Assembly: GCF_031143425.1 (NCBI RefSeq)
Contig: NC_090437.1
Location: forward strand, 849,723,978-849,787,977
Direction of reading: 5' to 3'
Origin: Pleurodeles waltl
Lineage: Eukaryota > Chordata > Amphibia > Caudata > Salamandridae
Length of the DNA: 64,000 nt
Shown: piece after piece, positions 36,080-48,715 of the stretch
Layout: every line of letters begins with the position of its first letter
Position numbering within the stretch: position 1 is the first letter of the stretch
Translations under genes and position numbers: made by a program
Notes under the pieces: generated by a model
The model's database searches: none
Told to the model about the DNA's origin: nothing
The model's input: only the letters and a program-made list of their open reading frames with translations

Positions 36080-36660
36080 GCTGAATAGGTGTCTCAGTGA
36101 CTGTATGCATGGCTCTATGGGTGTATCAGTGCTTGTGTAAGTAGCTCTCTCGATGTGTGAGTAGCAGTATGAGTGGCAGTATAGGTCTATGAGTCTATGT
36201 GTAAGTGGCTGTGTGGATATGTGAATGTGTGCCTGAATATCTGTATAGGTGTTTGAGTCTATGTGAGTAGGTGTTTGCATGTGTTAATGGGTATGTAAGT
36301 GACTGTATGGACATTTGAGTGTGTCTGACTCTATGGGTGCGTTAGTAGGGATGTAAATGTTTGTATGGGTGTGTAAGTGTGTGTTTTAGTGTGACTGGCT
36401 GTGTGCGTGTCTGTGTGAGTCCATGAGTGGGTATGACAGTGGCGGTATGGGTGAGTGAGTTGGTATCTGAGTAAGTGTGTCGCTGTGGGAGTTTGTGTGC
36501 AAGTGCCTGTATGGGTGTGTTTGTAAGTGAGTGCGTGGGTGTGTGCATAGCTGTGTGAGTGTATGGGTGCGCAAGTGGATATCTAAATGAGTGGATGGAT
36601 ATGTGAGAAATGGGTGTCTGTATAGATGTGTGAGTGAGTATGTGAGTGAGTGTATTTTTT
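36080..36660. repeat. GT-rich degenerate array (copy 1)
   Basis: Irregular 'gtgtgagtgggtgtatgagtggctg' text. On the minus strand it gives Thr/His/Pro frames that are not proteins. It sits just beyond the 3' (C-terminal) side of the Helitron coding region. Related arrays lie at 51860-52590 and 54590-54925. Confidence 0.7.
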
Positions 36661-37079
36661 AATTGTAGTCACCCTCACAATGAAACCTATTACAACAACA
36701 CTGGAAGAACTAATTTGTAAACCACATTACTCAAATAGATGTTGCCATTCATCTGCATAAAAAAAACAAATATGAATTAGTATTACAATTTATAAAATTA
36801 CAAATTAAACTTAAACATTTTGATAATGCATGACTTCATAATAGCAATAAATCACTACACATTTTCCATGTCTAATGCTATGTTAAAATAAAAATAAGCA
36901 TTGCATTTTCCCTTTTTAACTGTTCTCAGATTTCATATGTCTGCAACATAAATTATGTACTTTTAAAGAATCATTTTTAAACAGTAGGGAAAAACAATCA
37001 CATAACCTGTATAAAAAAACAGAACTGCACAGTATGTCACTGCAAATAAGCACACTGCACATTGCACTCACTACAATTT

Positions 37080-38240
37080 TATTTGTACTTGCACTACTAA
37101 TCCAAAATAAGACTCTGAAGATGAGAACTGTATCATTAGAAGTATTACTTCTAGACATATAAGGTACACCAGCATAGGCAAAGCTGTTAAAGACATCACA
37201 CTTGGTAGGCCGCATGATGTCATAAATCCTGATAATGCATCTACAATAATTAATCTACTCCACTTTTACAACTGTGACCTTTCTTAATATTTGGGTTCCC
37301 CAAACAAAAGATAGGAATTTGGTCAATTCCAAGTTAAACCATGTCTGAATTTAATGTTCCTATCATTACATTCTGTCCATCCACTTCAACTTTCTAGATA
37401 AATAGTATAATAAACAGATCTAATACTAACTCCTTCATGAAAAATGAAAGCGATAGTAGTGTATGTTTTACCAAAAATAGATATTTGTCTTCCTTTAAAG
37501 TAAGTAATCTCAGTATCTAACTTACTGCCATCTGCTCTGCATCATTGTAGCATTAAAATGACATACTTCCCATTTCTTCATACACATAAAGTCAACAGAA
37601 TATCTGTTCGACAATTTGGACATACGTTATTTTAAGTACCTTTTCTCACTAATCTCTCAAAAGTCACACTTTTGAAATCAAGTCTGAAACATTAAATAAA
37701 TAAAACACTCCAATTCTATTTGTTTAGTTGATGTAGATGAGCACTTTTCACATTCATGGTGCCACTAGTAACTAAGTGCAAATAACTCATTAATAGGTAT
37801 CTCTTCTTCTAAAACAGCAAACATTGCCATTATAAACTCCTGTGCATCCTTTTAAGTATTTTGAGTAAACTGCACAGAACCACTACATATATCTCTAGTG
37901 TCTCGGACTACTGATGCAGAATGCATTTTAATTCTCTCAGTACGCAGATGGTTCAAAAACCACATAGTGCACAATACCTTCTGTTGTTTCTCTTGAATTG
38001 TGTTTACAGCATGAGGTAATGCAAACAAATTTTTTACCACAAAATTAGCATAGCAGTTCACACCAGAGGGGTTTGACAATTGCTAACCAACAACAACACC
38101 ATCATTTAAAATTATTTGTTTCTTGGTAACTTCCTTCTTCTCTTTCATTTTCTTCTTTGCAACACCATCACTATACTGCTTTGAAACTTTCCGCTTTTGA
38201 CAGATGGGGCATTGCTCATAAACTGGATATTGTCCTAAAT
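37080..38240 (-). pseudogene. ubiquitin-specific protease-like (C19) domain on the Helitron (copy 1)
   Basis: Downstream of helicase motif VI, after a Cys-rich linker (CPICQKRK near 38190), a C19-like fold can be read over about 310 codons. The Cys box is SGVNCYANFVVKNLF (catalytic Cys at 38053-38055; the canonical box is GNTCYxNxxxQxL). The QQDAxEF box is TQ..KDAQEFIMAMF (37834-37851, just after an in-frame stop). A zinc-finger half is VCPNC (37611-37622). A weak His box is KGHSCKS (37268-37279), and the C-terminal tail is FNSFAYAGVPYM (about 37150-37190). The family removes ubiquitin from proteins. The first two boxes are convincing, the His box is tentative. Several stops show decay. OTU-type proteases are known in Helitrons; a C19 domain is not one I know there. 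Confidence 0.65.
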
Positions 38241-40731
38241 GAGGAGCATAAAAACTTCATAATTGGTTGTATTGTTTAACACAACTTGAGTCTACGTTTA
38301 CTCTGCTCTCATCAAGTTCAACTAGATAAAAACAGACAGAGTCCTAAGAGACAAAGCTACATATGAAATGCCTTCCTTAAACACTTAAACACTGTACTAC
38401 CAATTTAATAAATGTTGAATCTAACAGCATATGCTAGAGAAACTTAAAACTGGTTCAGTCAAACATATAAATCTTTCGCAAGCAAACAATGTGCATTAGA
38501 TTGCCCAATTTGCTTTGCGTATCACTCTGATGAAATGTAATCACAAAGTATTACACCTCATTGTTATTTGGAAAATTAATAAAATCAACAACTTTAAGCC
38601 ATATCACCATTAACCAGAACTTAATTGGAATTTACAACCACCCTACAGTTTTTGCATAGACTTATCCATTTACCCAATCATGCAGTTCATGAAAAATATT
38701 TTTCTAATGAATCCAGTTTTGCTTTTAACTTTTCATTTAGAAATACAGTGGCACCTTGGTGTTCCATGTTATCTATGGCCTTAAGGTGCAAAATGTCCTC
38801 TTTCTCCAATTCCAGCAATTCCTTGTGAAAGATGCACACTCATCCAATGAAGGCGTTAGGCACACAATATATTTACCTTCTTGTATAATATGGAACATTA
38901 GTTCTGCTGCTGTCTTCGTTGTTAGATAACATTTTAGAAGAAGACGACTTTCTAGAATGTGCCTTCCCTCTTTTGATGGAAACAGTGACTCTAATAGCTT
39001 TCAAACTATCACCATATTCAATGTCAGATATTTATTGCATATTCAGAAATAATTCTTTGTATTTGAAATTTGACCAAATATTCACCTTCCAAATGCATCC
39101 CAAAGGTTTCCTAGTTTTAATATGGAGCAGTGTTTTGAACAGAGGCTCCCCCATCACAGGTGTAAGTTGCAGTAGATCTCCAAAACCAATCAAATGTTTT
39201 CTTCCAAATAGGAAATCATAATCTGTTCTCGAAACCTTTTGCATTCTCCAGTGTACAAAGGCAAGTATTATTTTGAGACCATGCTCACCTCATCGATGAT
39301 TAAAAGTTTCAACTTTTTTAACACTCTTGACACATCATGACATAACATTGGATAAAATTAGGTATTCCACTTTGTTGTCATATTCAACAGGCAGCATCAA
39401 AAGTTAAAGTAAAGTAATACCTTTAATATTGTATGTAGCTAATCCAGTAGGTGTTGTAACCACACATGATACATTACAGTCTGCAGTTTTCTGTAGAAAA
39501 GTAGTAAGAACTTGCATTAGGATTGAGCTTGGCCGCTGATATAACAGTGTAGGCTTTAATGTTGAGCATGTAACCATTCTTTCTTGTCACAAAGCAATCC
39601 ATGCTCAACTCTAGGTTTCACTTCTAAATATATTTTCCATATGGTCATCATTTAGTTGTTCAACTAAATCTGCCAAATCAATTGTTTCCTTTGTTGTTTG
39701 CTAAATTGCAATCTCTACCTCATTAATTGCAATAGCAGCCTCCTTTTTATATATTGGCTGTACCAGTGGGTCCTGGCTTTGAGGCTCTGAACTTTGTCTG
39801 CCTTGTGAACTCCTTAGCTAATTCGGCAGCAATTGCATCTTCCTGTTGAATTGAATCAGTCAACATGTTCAATTAGTTTGGAAATAATGAGCACTCAATG
39901 CCATCATTTGCAGCTTTAAAAGAATCATCATAGTAGTCAAACTCTCCTAGTAATTCTGTTTCAGAACACCAAGGTTTAAACAGCTGCAGAGTGTTGAACA
40001 GAACAATTCTCTTTTATCAGCAGTCTGGCAGCTCAGTTTTCTATGGTTAATTAGACTGCCTTTGCTATGTTGCAGCAAACACCAATTGCAACTAACTTCT
40101 GTACATTTTCCTTCACGTAGATGTTCGGTCACATTGTTTCTATATGTGTAGGACTTGAGCACTACATAGAAAAAAACATTTTCAAGATGTACACTCCTTT
40201 TTGCATAGTAAGTCCCCACCATGTTTGTTTTTACAGTATCTGTACTGCCTGGCTAAAATCTGGCAAGATATTGAATTTCTGGAAAAGATTTCAAAACTGT
40301 TTCTAGTTAATGCTACACCTAGACTCACCCAAACAATTCCTTTTGACTTAGCACATAAACTAGCAGAACTCAACCAATCAGAGCATTCCTGGAATCTAAT
40401 TGTTCTGTGCAAAAGCATCTTCAAACTTTTCATTTCCGCCTTCTAAGATTTTGTTATGTATGAAGCTATACAACTAGCAACAGCTATAGAGTTGTCTGCC
40501 ACAAACTGAATAGCCATATTGGCATTCCACATTTTCAAAATGACAGGATTGTAGCCTTTAATATATTTTGAAGTCTTTGTTCTCCTGAGGTTGTAGGTGT
40601 TTGTTGGTGATTTACAAGTAAGTGTATGTCCCACTGCAGACATAAAACTGTTCACTCTTTCTTCTGAAATAACAAGTCTTGGAAATCCAAAACAAGATTT
40701 TGGGTAAAAATTCCTTTTGCACTGTATTTCT
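38240..40731 (-). pseudogene. Helitron Rep tail and PIF1-type helicase (copy 1)
   Basis: In order on the minus strand: CKRNFYPKSCFGFPRLVIS at the breakpoint; KGYNPVILKMWNANMAIQFV then SCIASYITKS (40443-40520), where the family's YxxKY catalytic tyrosine motif has lost its first Tyr; RFQECSDWLSSASL (about 40370); a worn Walker A region followed by VVTTPTGLATYNIK (about 39420-39520); Walker B LLIIDEVSMVS (39274-39306); GDLLQLTPV motif (39155-39181); CKNCRVVVNSN...LVNGDMA (about 38600); PVSLAYAV and YLVELDESRVNVDSS (about 38260-38430), the motif VI region. It would unwind DNA for rolling-circle transposition. Many stops and shifts make it inactive. Confidence 0.82.
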
Positions 40732-42989
40732 AAATCGTTTTTTTAGTTAAAATAATGACAAATGGCAAACTATTTAGTAAGACCAACCTAGAACATTTAG
40801 GTCCTCTCGCGAGAAGTGTAGAAATGTTGCATCTGCAGTCCAACATCTCCAGGCAACATATTCCTTTTCTCTGGGTTCGTAGGACAGTATTCATTTATAT
40901 GAAGGTAATACTGCACCAGAATTACTACGACCACTGGTATTAGTAATTCTTGGATGTGGAATTAGTGAACTATTACAACTTGTCCCCTATGGAACATGGA
41001 ATTATTCTGTAAATTTCAGTTTTTAAGCCAGTTTCAGCAGAGTATTTACAAATATCCGGCTCACTCTTCCTCTGGGTAGGCCATTACCTGCAGTACTTTG
41101 TAACGACTTCTGCTGAGCAGTGCTCAGCATATAGCTACAAATCCCTCTTATCACTATACATAGACTCTGAAGCCTTTTCTTTCACTTAATGGTTCAGTGC
41201 ATCATACAATTTATACATGCAGGAACGTTATAGTTAGGTTCAGATTATAAACATACAAACTATAGGAATCCAGCAGTTATAGTTTCCTGAGCTTACTATA
41301 ACTTATGCCCCCCCACAATGGACTTCTTATGACCTCACATATTACATCACTCATGAAATGGTCAGTGACATCACTGATGACATTTCAAATGATATCACTG
41401 ATGACATTACTGATGACATCATCCAGTGAATGTGATTATTTCACAAACGTTTCTGACACCTAAAGATATGTACTAACCAACTGCAGAAGTTAAATTACTT
41501 TTCTTTCTGGGTGTACTATTTATGAGTGAACTAGCCTCTACCCTGCACATGTCCCTTGCTGATGTATGTGCGTGTTAGTGCTTGGTGACAGTCAAAGCAT
41601 TTCTAAGCTGTTCATTGAGACTTCACTCCACAGTGATGGCTGATTATATTTCTGTTTTCTGACATTTGTACCAATTTCCTCAGACCTCTCTCCTTTGTGA
41701 TGAATGACTATAGTTGCAGATTGCAATACATACATCTGTTCAATAAGACCTTTCTCTTGGGTGATGGCTCAGTGTAGTAGACATTTACAGTCTGACCTCT
41801 CTGCTTACACCTTTCTGCAGGATGAAGAATACTTTTTACTAGTGGTTTGTGAAACAATGCCCTATCCGCTAAGACCTCTTTGCTGGGTGTGTTACAGTGG
41901 TTTGTGTAAAACTGATGTCTGCATTAAAACCTTTTTCCATGTTGACAAATGGTGTTGTTGTGGTTTGTGATAGACTAGCCTGCAGTGTTAGATGTCTTAC
42001 TTTGGTCATTAGTGTTTCGAACTGACAGGTCTATCCGCTGAAAACTCTCTCCTGGGTAATTTGTTAGTGTAGTAGGTACAGTCAGCTGTCTGCTTAGTAA
42101 TACAAAAATAAATGGTATTTAATGAAGCATATTGAAGTTTACTTTCCCTGATGACGTCATCAGTAATTTCATTTCAGATGTCATCAGTAATGTCATTACT
42201 AACATCACTGACCATGTCATGAGTTATATAATATGTGAGGTCATAAGCAGTGCATTGCAGGGAGTGTAAGTTATAGTTAGCTCAGGTAACTATAACAACT
42301 GAATTTCTATGGTTTTGGGTATGTAAAATCGGAACCAAATTATAACATCCCTGTAACCTTTGTTTTTTGTGCAATATTTGTAAATAAAGCATACTACAAC
42401 TTCACCCATAAGTTCAAATTAACAATATACATTTCAGAAGTTTAGAAATACAGGCATTTATTCATTTTATACATTGTAAAAGTAACAATTAACAAATCAA
42501 GATAAGTTAACTTAAGTAGTCTTTCCATAATTGCAAAACAGCATTTTTTTCTTTTTTTTTAAATCATTTTTTGGATCTGTAGATCCACCGCAAATTTCAA
42601 AGGGGATCCTGCATGAGTACTCTATGGTTACTAGTCCCTGTGATGAAATTGCGGTGGATCTGCAGATTCGACAAAGTATTTAGAAAATATATAAATATCA
42701 TATACAGCCCCCTCAAAATGTAACATTGACATCAGAGAAAACATATCCATACATTACATTTCTGTTTTACAACATACTTTTTTACGAGTTTGGCAAATCC
42801 GCGGGACCACCGCAATGGCACCGTGGTGCCACTGTTCCACTGTGATGCGAGGAACACACCCAAACCTCAACTTCTGATTGGCTACAGTAAGTCTCTATCC
42901 ATGCACTTGCAAACCACACCCTAAATCAGTTATTTGGCTTCAACATCTCTTTAGAGAAGACTGAAGACCAGAGCTCCATTGTTTTATTT

Positions 42990-43315
42990 TTGCCTTACTG
43001 CAAAAGAACATACTTTCAAAATCAAATCAACATGTCTTCTTCAGAAGATAGAAAACAAGGAGAACCCTATGATGAAGAGGAAGAAGACTTTCCACTGCCC
43101 AAGAAACTTAGTTCAGGAAGCATTTCTCTAAACCGTCAGGAGAAAAGAAGGTTGTTGGTAAGATTGTTCAGTGCAACATATGCAACAAAAAACTAGCACG
43201 AGCAACAGACAAAAAGTATTCCTATGGCATACCATGCTGAAACATCTTAAAATGATTCACTCATGAACAAACAAAAGGATGATGCGAGAAAAGGAAGGAG
43301 GCACAGCATCATCAG
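42990..43315 (+). pseudogene. BED zinc-finger, hAT-like relic (copy 2)
   Basis: Duplicate of 35175-35500 with G to T at 43235 and T to A at 43270. Same frame breaks, same CNICNKK and LKHLKMIH fragments. See the copy 1 entry for the reading. Confidence 0.55.
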
Positions 43316-43894
43316 CAGCTGGACCATTTGTGTAACCCTCACCATCCAACCAGATGATTACTATTCCTGGTGTACCGCAGAAACTCCCAGGCATGGTCAC
43401 TCATTGCGGCAAGTGTCATATGCCAGTGGGACTGAAGATGTCATCTGTTGCTGACTTCATGGATGCTGTTGAAAACCACACATGTTATTTTGTTTTCTCT
43501 TCACTGTTTAACATATAATTCTTCATAAAGACTGAACCAAATTGCTACCCCCAAGTTGCCTTCTCTTACTACTTTTACTACCATGGTTATTTTTGTTCCA
43601 AAAGAAAAACGCAAAAAAAGATAGAAAGTTTTTTAAAGAAATTCACCCCAAAAAAAACGACTCTCTTTAAAACCACTTCATCTAGTCAAAGAAAGTGCTA
43701 ACTACACGTTTTATGTTTCTGTGCGATTGGTATCTTAATTTAAGTGTTTGGTAGTTTTTCTATATATACATGTATCATACCTCGCATAAGTGAAATCAAA
43801 GTAGCACATCTTGCTATTACTGTATGAAAGAAGGCACTAGCAAATGTTGTGTAATGCCATTTAGAATATTAAAATGGAAATGGATGTGTAATTG

Positions 43895-44475
43895 GCTGAA
43901 TAGGTGTCTCAGTGACTGTATGCATGGCTCTATGGGTGTATCAGTGCTTGTGTAAGTAGCTCTCTCGATGTGTGAGTAGCAGTATGAGTGGCAGTATAGG
44001 TCTATGAGTCTATGTGTAAGTGGCTGTGTGGATATGTGAATGTGTGCCTGAATATCTGTATAGGTGTTTGAGTCTATGTGAGTAGGTGTTTGCATGTGTT
44101 AATGGGTATGTAAGTGACTGTATGGACATTTGAGTGTGTCTGACTCTATGGGTGCGTTAGTAGGGATGTAAATGTTTGTATGGGTGTGTAAGTGGGTGTT
44201 TTAGTGTGACTGGCTGTGTGCGTGTCTGTGTGAGTCCATGAGTGGGTATGACAGTGGCGGTATGGGTGAGTGAGTTGGTATCTGAGTAAGTGTGTCGCTG
44301 TGGGAGTTTGTGTGCAAGTGCCTGTATGGGTGTGTTTGTAAGTGAGTGCGTGGGTGTGTGCATAGCTGTGTGAGTGTATGGGTGCGCAAGTGGATATCTA
44401 AATGAGTGGATGGATATGTGAGAAATGGGTGTCTGTATAGATGTGTGAGTGAGTATGTGAGTGAGTGTATTTTTT
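43895..44475. repeat. GT-rich degenerate array (copy 2)
   Basis: Duplicate of 36080-36660, one change at 44195 (T to G). Confidence 0.7.
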
Positions 44476-44894
44476 AATTGTAGTCACCCTCACAATGAAA
44501 CCTATTACAACAACACTGGAAGAACTAATTTGTAAACCACATTACTCAAATAGATGTTGCCATTCATCTGCATAAAAAAAACAAATATGAATTAGTATTA
44601 CAATTTATAAAATTACAAATTAAACTTAAACATTTTGATAATGCATGACTTCATAATAGCAATAAATCACTACACATTTTCCATGTCTAATGCTATGTTA
44701 AAATAAAAATAAGCATTGCATTTTCCCTTTTTAACTGTTCTCAGATTTCATATGTCTGCAACATAAATTATGTACTTTTAAAGAATCATTTTTAAACAGT
44801 AGGGAAAAACAATCACATAACCTGTATAAAAAAACAGAACTGCACAGTATGTCACTGCAAATAAGCACACTGCACATTGCACTCACTACAATTT

Positions 44895-46055
44895 TATTTG
44901 TACTTGCACTACTAATCCAAAATAAGACTCTGAAGATGAGAACTGTATCATTAGAAGTATTACTTCTAGACATATAAGGTACACCAGCATAGGCAAAGCT
45001 GTTAAAGACATCACACTTGGTAGGCCGCATGATGTCATAAATCCTGATAATGCATCTACAATAATTAATCTACTCCACTTTTACAACTGTGACCTTTCTT
45101 AATATTTGGGTTCCCCAAACAAAAGATAGGAATTTGGTCAATTCCAAGTTAAACCATGTCTGAATTTAATGTTCCTATCATTACATTCTGTCCATCCACT
45201 TCAACTTTCTAGATAAATAGTATAATAAACAGATCTAATACTAACTCCTTCATGAAAAATGAAAGCGATAGTAGTGTATGTTTTACCAAAAATAGATATT
45301 TGTCTTCCTTTAAAGTAAGTAATCTCAGTATCTAACTTACTGCCATCTGCTCTGCATCATTGTAGCATTAAAATGACATACTTCCCATTTCTTCATACAC
45401 ATAAAGTCAACAGAATATCTGTTCGACAATTTGGACATACGTTATTTTAAGTACCTTTTCTCACTAATCTCTCAAAAGTCACACTTTTGAAATCAAGTCT
45501 GAAACATTAAATAAATAAAACACTCCAATTCTATTTGTTTAGTTGATGTAGATGAGCACTTTTCACATTCATGGTGCCACTAGTAACTAAGTGCAAATAA
45601 CTCATTAATAGGTATCTCTTCTTCTAAAACAGCAAACATTGCCATTATAAACTCCTGTGCATCCTTTTAAGTATTTTGAGTAAACTGCACAGAACCACTA
45701 CATATATCTCTAGTGTCTCGGACTACTGATGCAGAATGCATTTTAATTCTCTCAGTACGCAGATGGTTCAAAAACCACATAGTGCACAATACCTTCTGTT
45801 GTTTCTCTTGAATTGTGTTTACAGCATGAGGTAATGCAAACAAATTTTTTACCACAAAATTAGCATAGCAGTTCACACCAGAGGGGTTTGACAATTGCTA
45901 ACCAACAACAACACCATCATTTAAAATTATTTGTTTCTTGGTAACTTCCTTCTTCTCTTTCATTTTCTTCTTTGCAACACCATCACTATACTGCTTTGAA
46001 ACTTTCCGCTTTTGACAGATGGGGCATTGCTCATAAACTGGATATTGTCCTAAAT
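44895..46055 (-). pseudogene. ubiquitin-specific protease-like (C19) domain on the Helitron (copy 2)
   Basis: Duplicate of 37080-38240 with no differences seen. Landmarks: catalytic Cys codon 45868-45870, KDAQEF 45649-45666, CPNC 45426-45437, GHSC 45083-45094. Here it sits at the C-terminal side of a Helitron that still has its N-terminal half, which supports the reading that it belongs to the element rather than being an unrelated neighbour. The in-frame stop before KDAQEF is shared, so the decay predates the duplication. Confidence 0.65.
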
Positions 46056-48715
46056 GAGGAGCATAAAAACTTCATAATTGGTTGTATTGTTTAACACAAC
46101 TTGAGTCTACGTTTACTCTGCTCTCATCAAGTTCAACTAGATAAAAACAGACAGAGTCCTAAGAGACAAAGCTACATATGAAATGCCTTCCTTAAACACT
46201 TAAACACTGTACTACCAATTTAATAAATGTTGAATCTAACAGCATATGCTAGAGAAACTTAAAACTGGTTCAGTCAAACATATAAATCTTTCGCAAGCAA
46301 ACAATGTGCATTAGATTGCCCAATTTGCTTTGCGTATCACTCTGATGAAATGTAATCACAAAGTATTACACCTCATTGTTATTTGGAAAATTAATAAAAT
46401 CAACAACTTTAAGCCATATCACCATTAACCAGAACTTAATTGGAATTTACAACCACCCTACAGTTTTTGCATAGACTTATCCATTTACCCAATCATGCAG
46501 TTCATGAAAAATATTTTTCTAATGAATCCAGTTTTGCTTTTAACTTTTCATTTAGAAATACAGTGGCACCTTGGTGTTCCATGTTATCTATGGCCTTAAG
46601 GTGCAAAATGTCCTCTTTCTCCAATTCCAGCAATTCCTTGTGAAAGATGCACACTCATCCAATGAAGGCGTTAGGCACACAATATATTTACCTTCTTGTA
46701 TAATATGGAACATTAGTTCTGCTGCTGTCTTCGTTGTTAGATAACATTTTAGAAGAAGACGACTTTCTAGAATGTGCCTTCCCTCTTTTGATGGAAACAG
46801 TGACTCTAATAGCTTTCAAACTATCACCATATTCAATGTCAGATATTTATTGCATATTCAGAAATAATTCTTTGTATTTGAAATTTGACCAAATATTCAC
46901 CTTCCAAATGCATCCCAAAGGTTTCCTAGTTTTAATATGGAGCAGTGTTTTGAACAGAGGCTCCCCCATCACAGGTGTAAGTTGCAGTAGATCTCCAAAA
47001 CCAATCAAATGTTTTCTTCCAAATAGGAAATCATAATCTGTTCTCGAAACCTTTTGCATTCTCCAGTGTACAAAGGCAAGTATTATTTTGAGACCATGCT
47101 CACCTCATCGATGATTAAAAGTTTCAACTTTTTTAACACTCTTGACACATCATGACATAACATTGGATAAAATTAGGTATTCCACTTTGTTGTCATATTC
47201 AACAGGCAGCATCAAAAGTTAAAGTAAAGTAATACCTTTAATATTGTATGTAGCTAATCCAGTAGGTGTTGTAACCACACATGATACATTACAGTCTGCA
47301 GTTTTCTGTAGAAAAGTAGTAAGAACTTGCATTAGGATTGAGCTTGGCCGCTGATATAACAGTGTAGGCTTTAATGTTGAGCATGTAACCATTCTTTCTT
47401 GTCACAAAGCAATCCATGCTCAACTCTAGGTTTCACTTCTAAATATATTTTCCATATGGTCATCATTTAGTTGTTCAACTAAATCTGCCAAATTAATTGT
47501 TTCCTTTGTTGTTTGCTAAATTGCAATCTCTACCTCATTAATTGCAATAGCAGCCTCCTTTTTATATATTGGCTGTACCAGTGGGTCCTGGCTTTGAGGC
47601 TCTGAACTTTGTCTGCCTTGTGAACTCCTTAGCTAATTCGGCAGCAATTGCATCTTCCTGTTGAATTGAATCAGTCAACATGTTCAATTAGTTTGGAAAT
47701 AATGAGCACTCAATGCCATCATTTGCAGCTTTAAAAGAATCATCATAGTAGTCAAACTCTCCTAGTAATTCTGTTTCAGAACACCAAGGTTTAAACAGCT
47801 GCAGAGTGTTGAACAGAACAATTCTCTTTTATCAGCAGTCTGGCAGCTCAGTTTTCTATGGTTAATTAGACTGCCTTTGCTATGTTGCAGCAAACACCAA
47901 TTGCAACTAACTTCTGTACATTTTCCTTCACGTAGATGTTCGGTCACATTGTTTCTATATGTGTAGGACTTGAGCACTACATAGAAAAAAACATTTTCAA
48001 GATGTACACTCCTTTTTGCATAGTAAGTCCCCACCATGTTTGTTTTTACAGTATCTGTACTGCCTGGCTAAAATCTGGCAAGATATTGAATTTCTGGAAA
48101 AGATTTCAAAACTGTTTCTAGTTAATGCTACACCTAGACTCACCCAAACAATTCCTTTTGACTTAGCACATAAACTAGCAGAACTCAACCAATCAGAGCA
48201 TTCCTGGAATCTAATTGTTCTGTGCAAAAGCATCTTCAAACTTTTCATTTCCGCCTTCTAAGATTTTGTTATGTATGAAGCTATACAACTAGCAACAGCT
48301 ATAGAGTTGTCTGCCACAAACTGAATAGCCATATTGGCATTCCACATTTTCAAAATGACAGGATTGTAGCCTTTAATATATTTTGAAGTCTTTGTTCTCC
48401 TGAGGTTGTAGGTGTTTGTTGGTGATTTACAAGTAAGTGTATGTCCCACTGCAGACATAAAACTGTTCACTCTTTCTTCTGAAATAACAAGTCTTGGAAA
48501 TCCAAAACAAGATTTTGGGTAAAAATTCCTTTTGCACTGTATTTCTGCTGACAGTACTTTCCACGTCTATGAGATTGGAAATGCAGTACTTGCTTCTTTA
48601 GGCTTTTTTACTCAGTGTCTTTTGGAATACTACATGTAATATGCTGTGCTATGAAAGAAAGTACCGACTCATCTATGTCTGTTCCAAATGTAGATGCATT
48701 TTGTAACCACAATAG

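Larger units (their letters stand above)
32917..40731. repeat. tandem duplication, copy 1 (7,815 bp)
   Basis: Every base examined recurs 7,815 bases downstream. The unit begins AAATCGTTTTTTTAG at 32917 and ends GCACTGTATTTCT at 40731, where copy 2 starts directly. Differences I saw: 33914/41729 (A/C), 35420/43235 (G/T), 35455/43270 (T/A), 35756/43571 (C/A), 36380/44195 (T/G), 39679/47494 (C/T). The breakpoints show no microhomology. It includes an anonymous AT-rich region, a BED/hAT-like relic, a GT-rich array and the C-terminal half of a Helitron. Confidence 0.95.
37080..40731 (-). mobile_element. Helitron fragment, C-terminal half (copy 1)
   Basis: Minus-strand Helitron remains from the tail of the Rep region (40443-40655) through a PIF1-type helicase to a ubiquitin-protease-like domain. 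The 5' side is cut at 40731 by the duplication breakpoint, so the HUH part of the nuclease is missing from this copy. No clean CTRR end or 3' hairpin was identified. Confidence 0.85.
40732..48546. repeat. tandem duplication, copy 2 (7,815 bp)
   Basis: Begins AAATCGTTTTTTTAG immediately after copy 1 and ends GCACTGTATTTCT at 48546, after which sequence diverges from the copy 1/copy 2 junction (GCTGACAGTACTT instead of AAATCG). Contents repeat copy 1 at +7,815. Confidence 0.95.

Noticed and set aside
36342..36574. Thr/His/Pro-rich minus-strand frames (also 44157-44389, 54664-54966)
   Set aside because: Translated GT-rich degenerate arrays.
38625..39221. Plus-strand ORFs of 67 and 100 residues (and copies at 46440-47036)
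   Set aside because: Antisense shadows of the Helitron helicase, whose motifs read on the minus strand.
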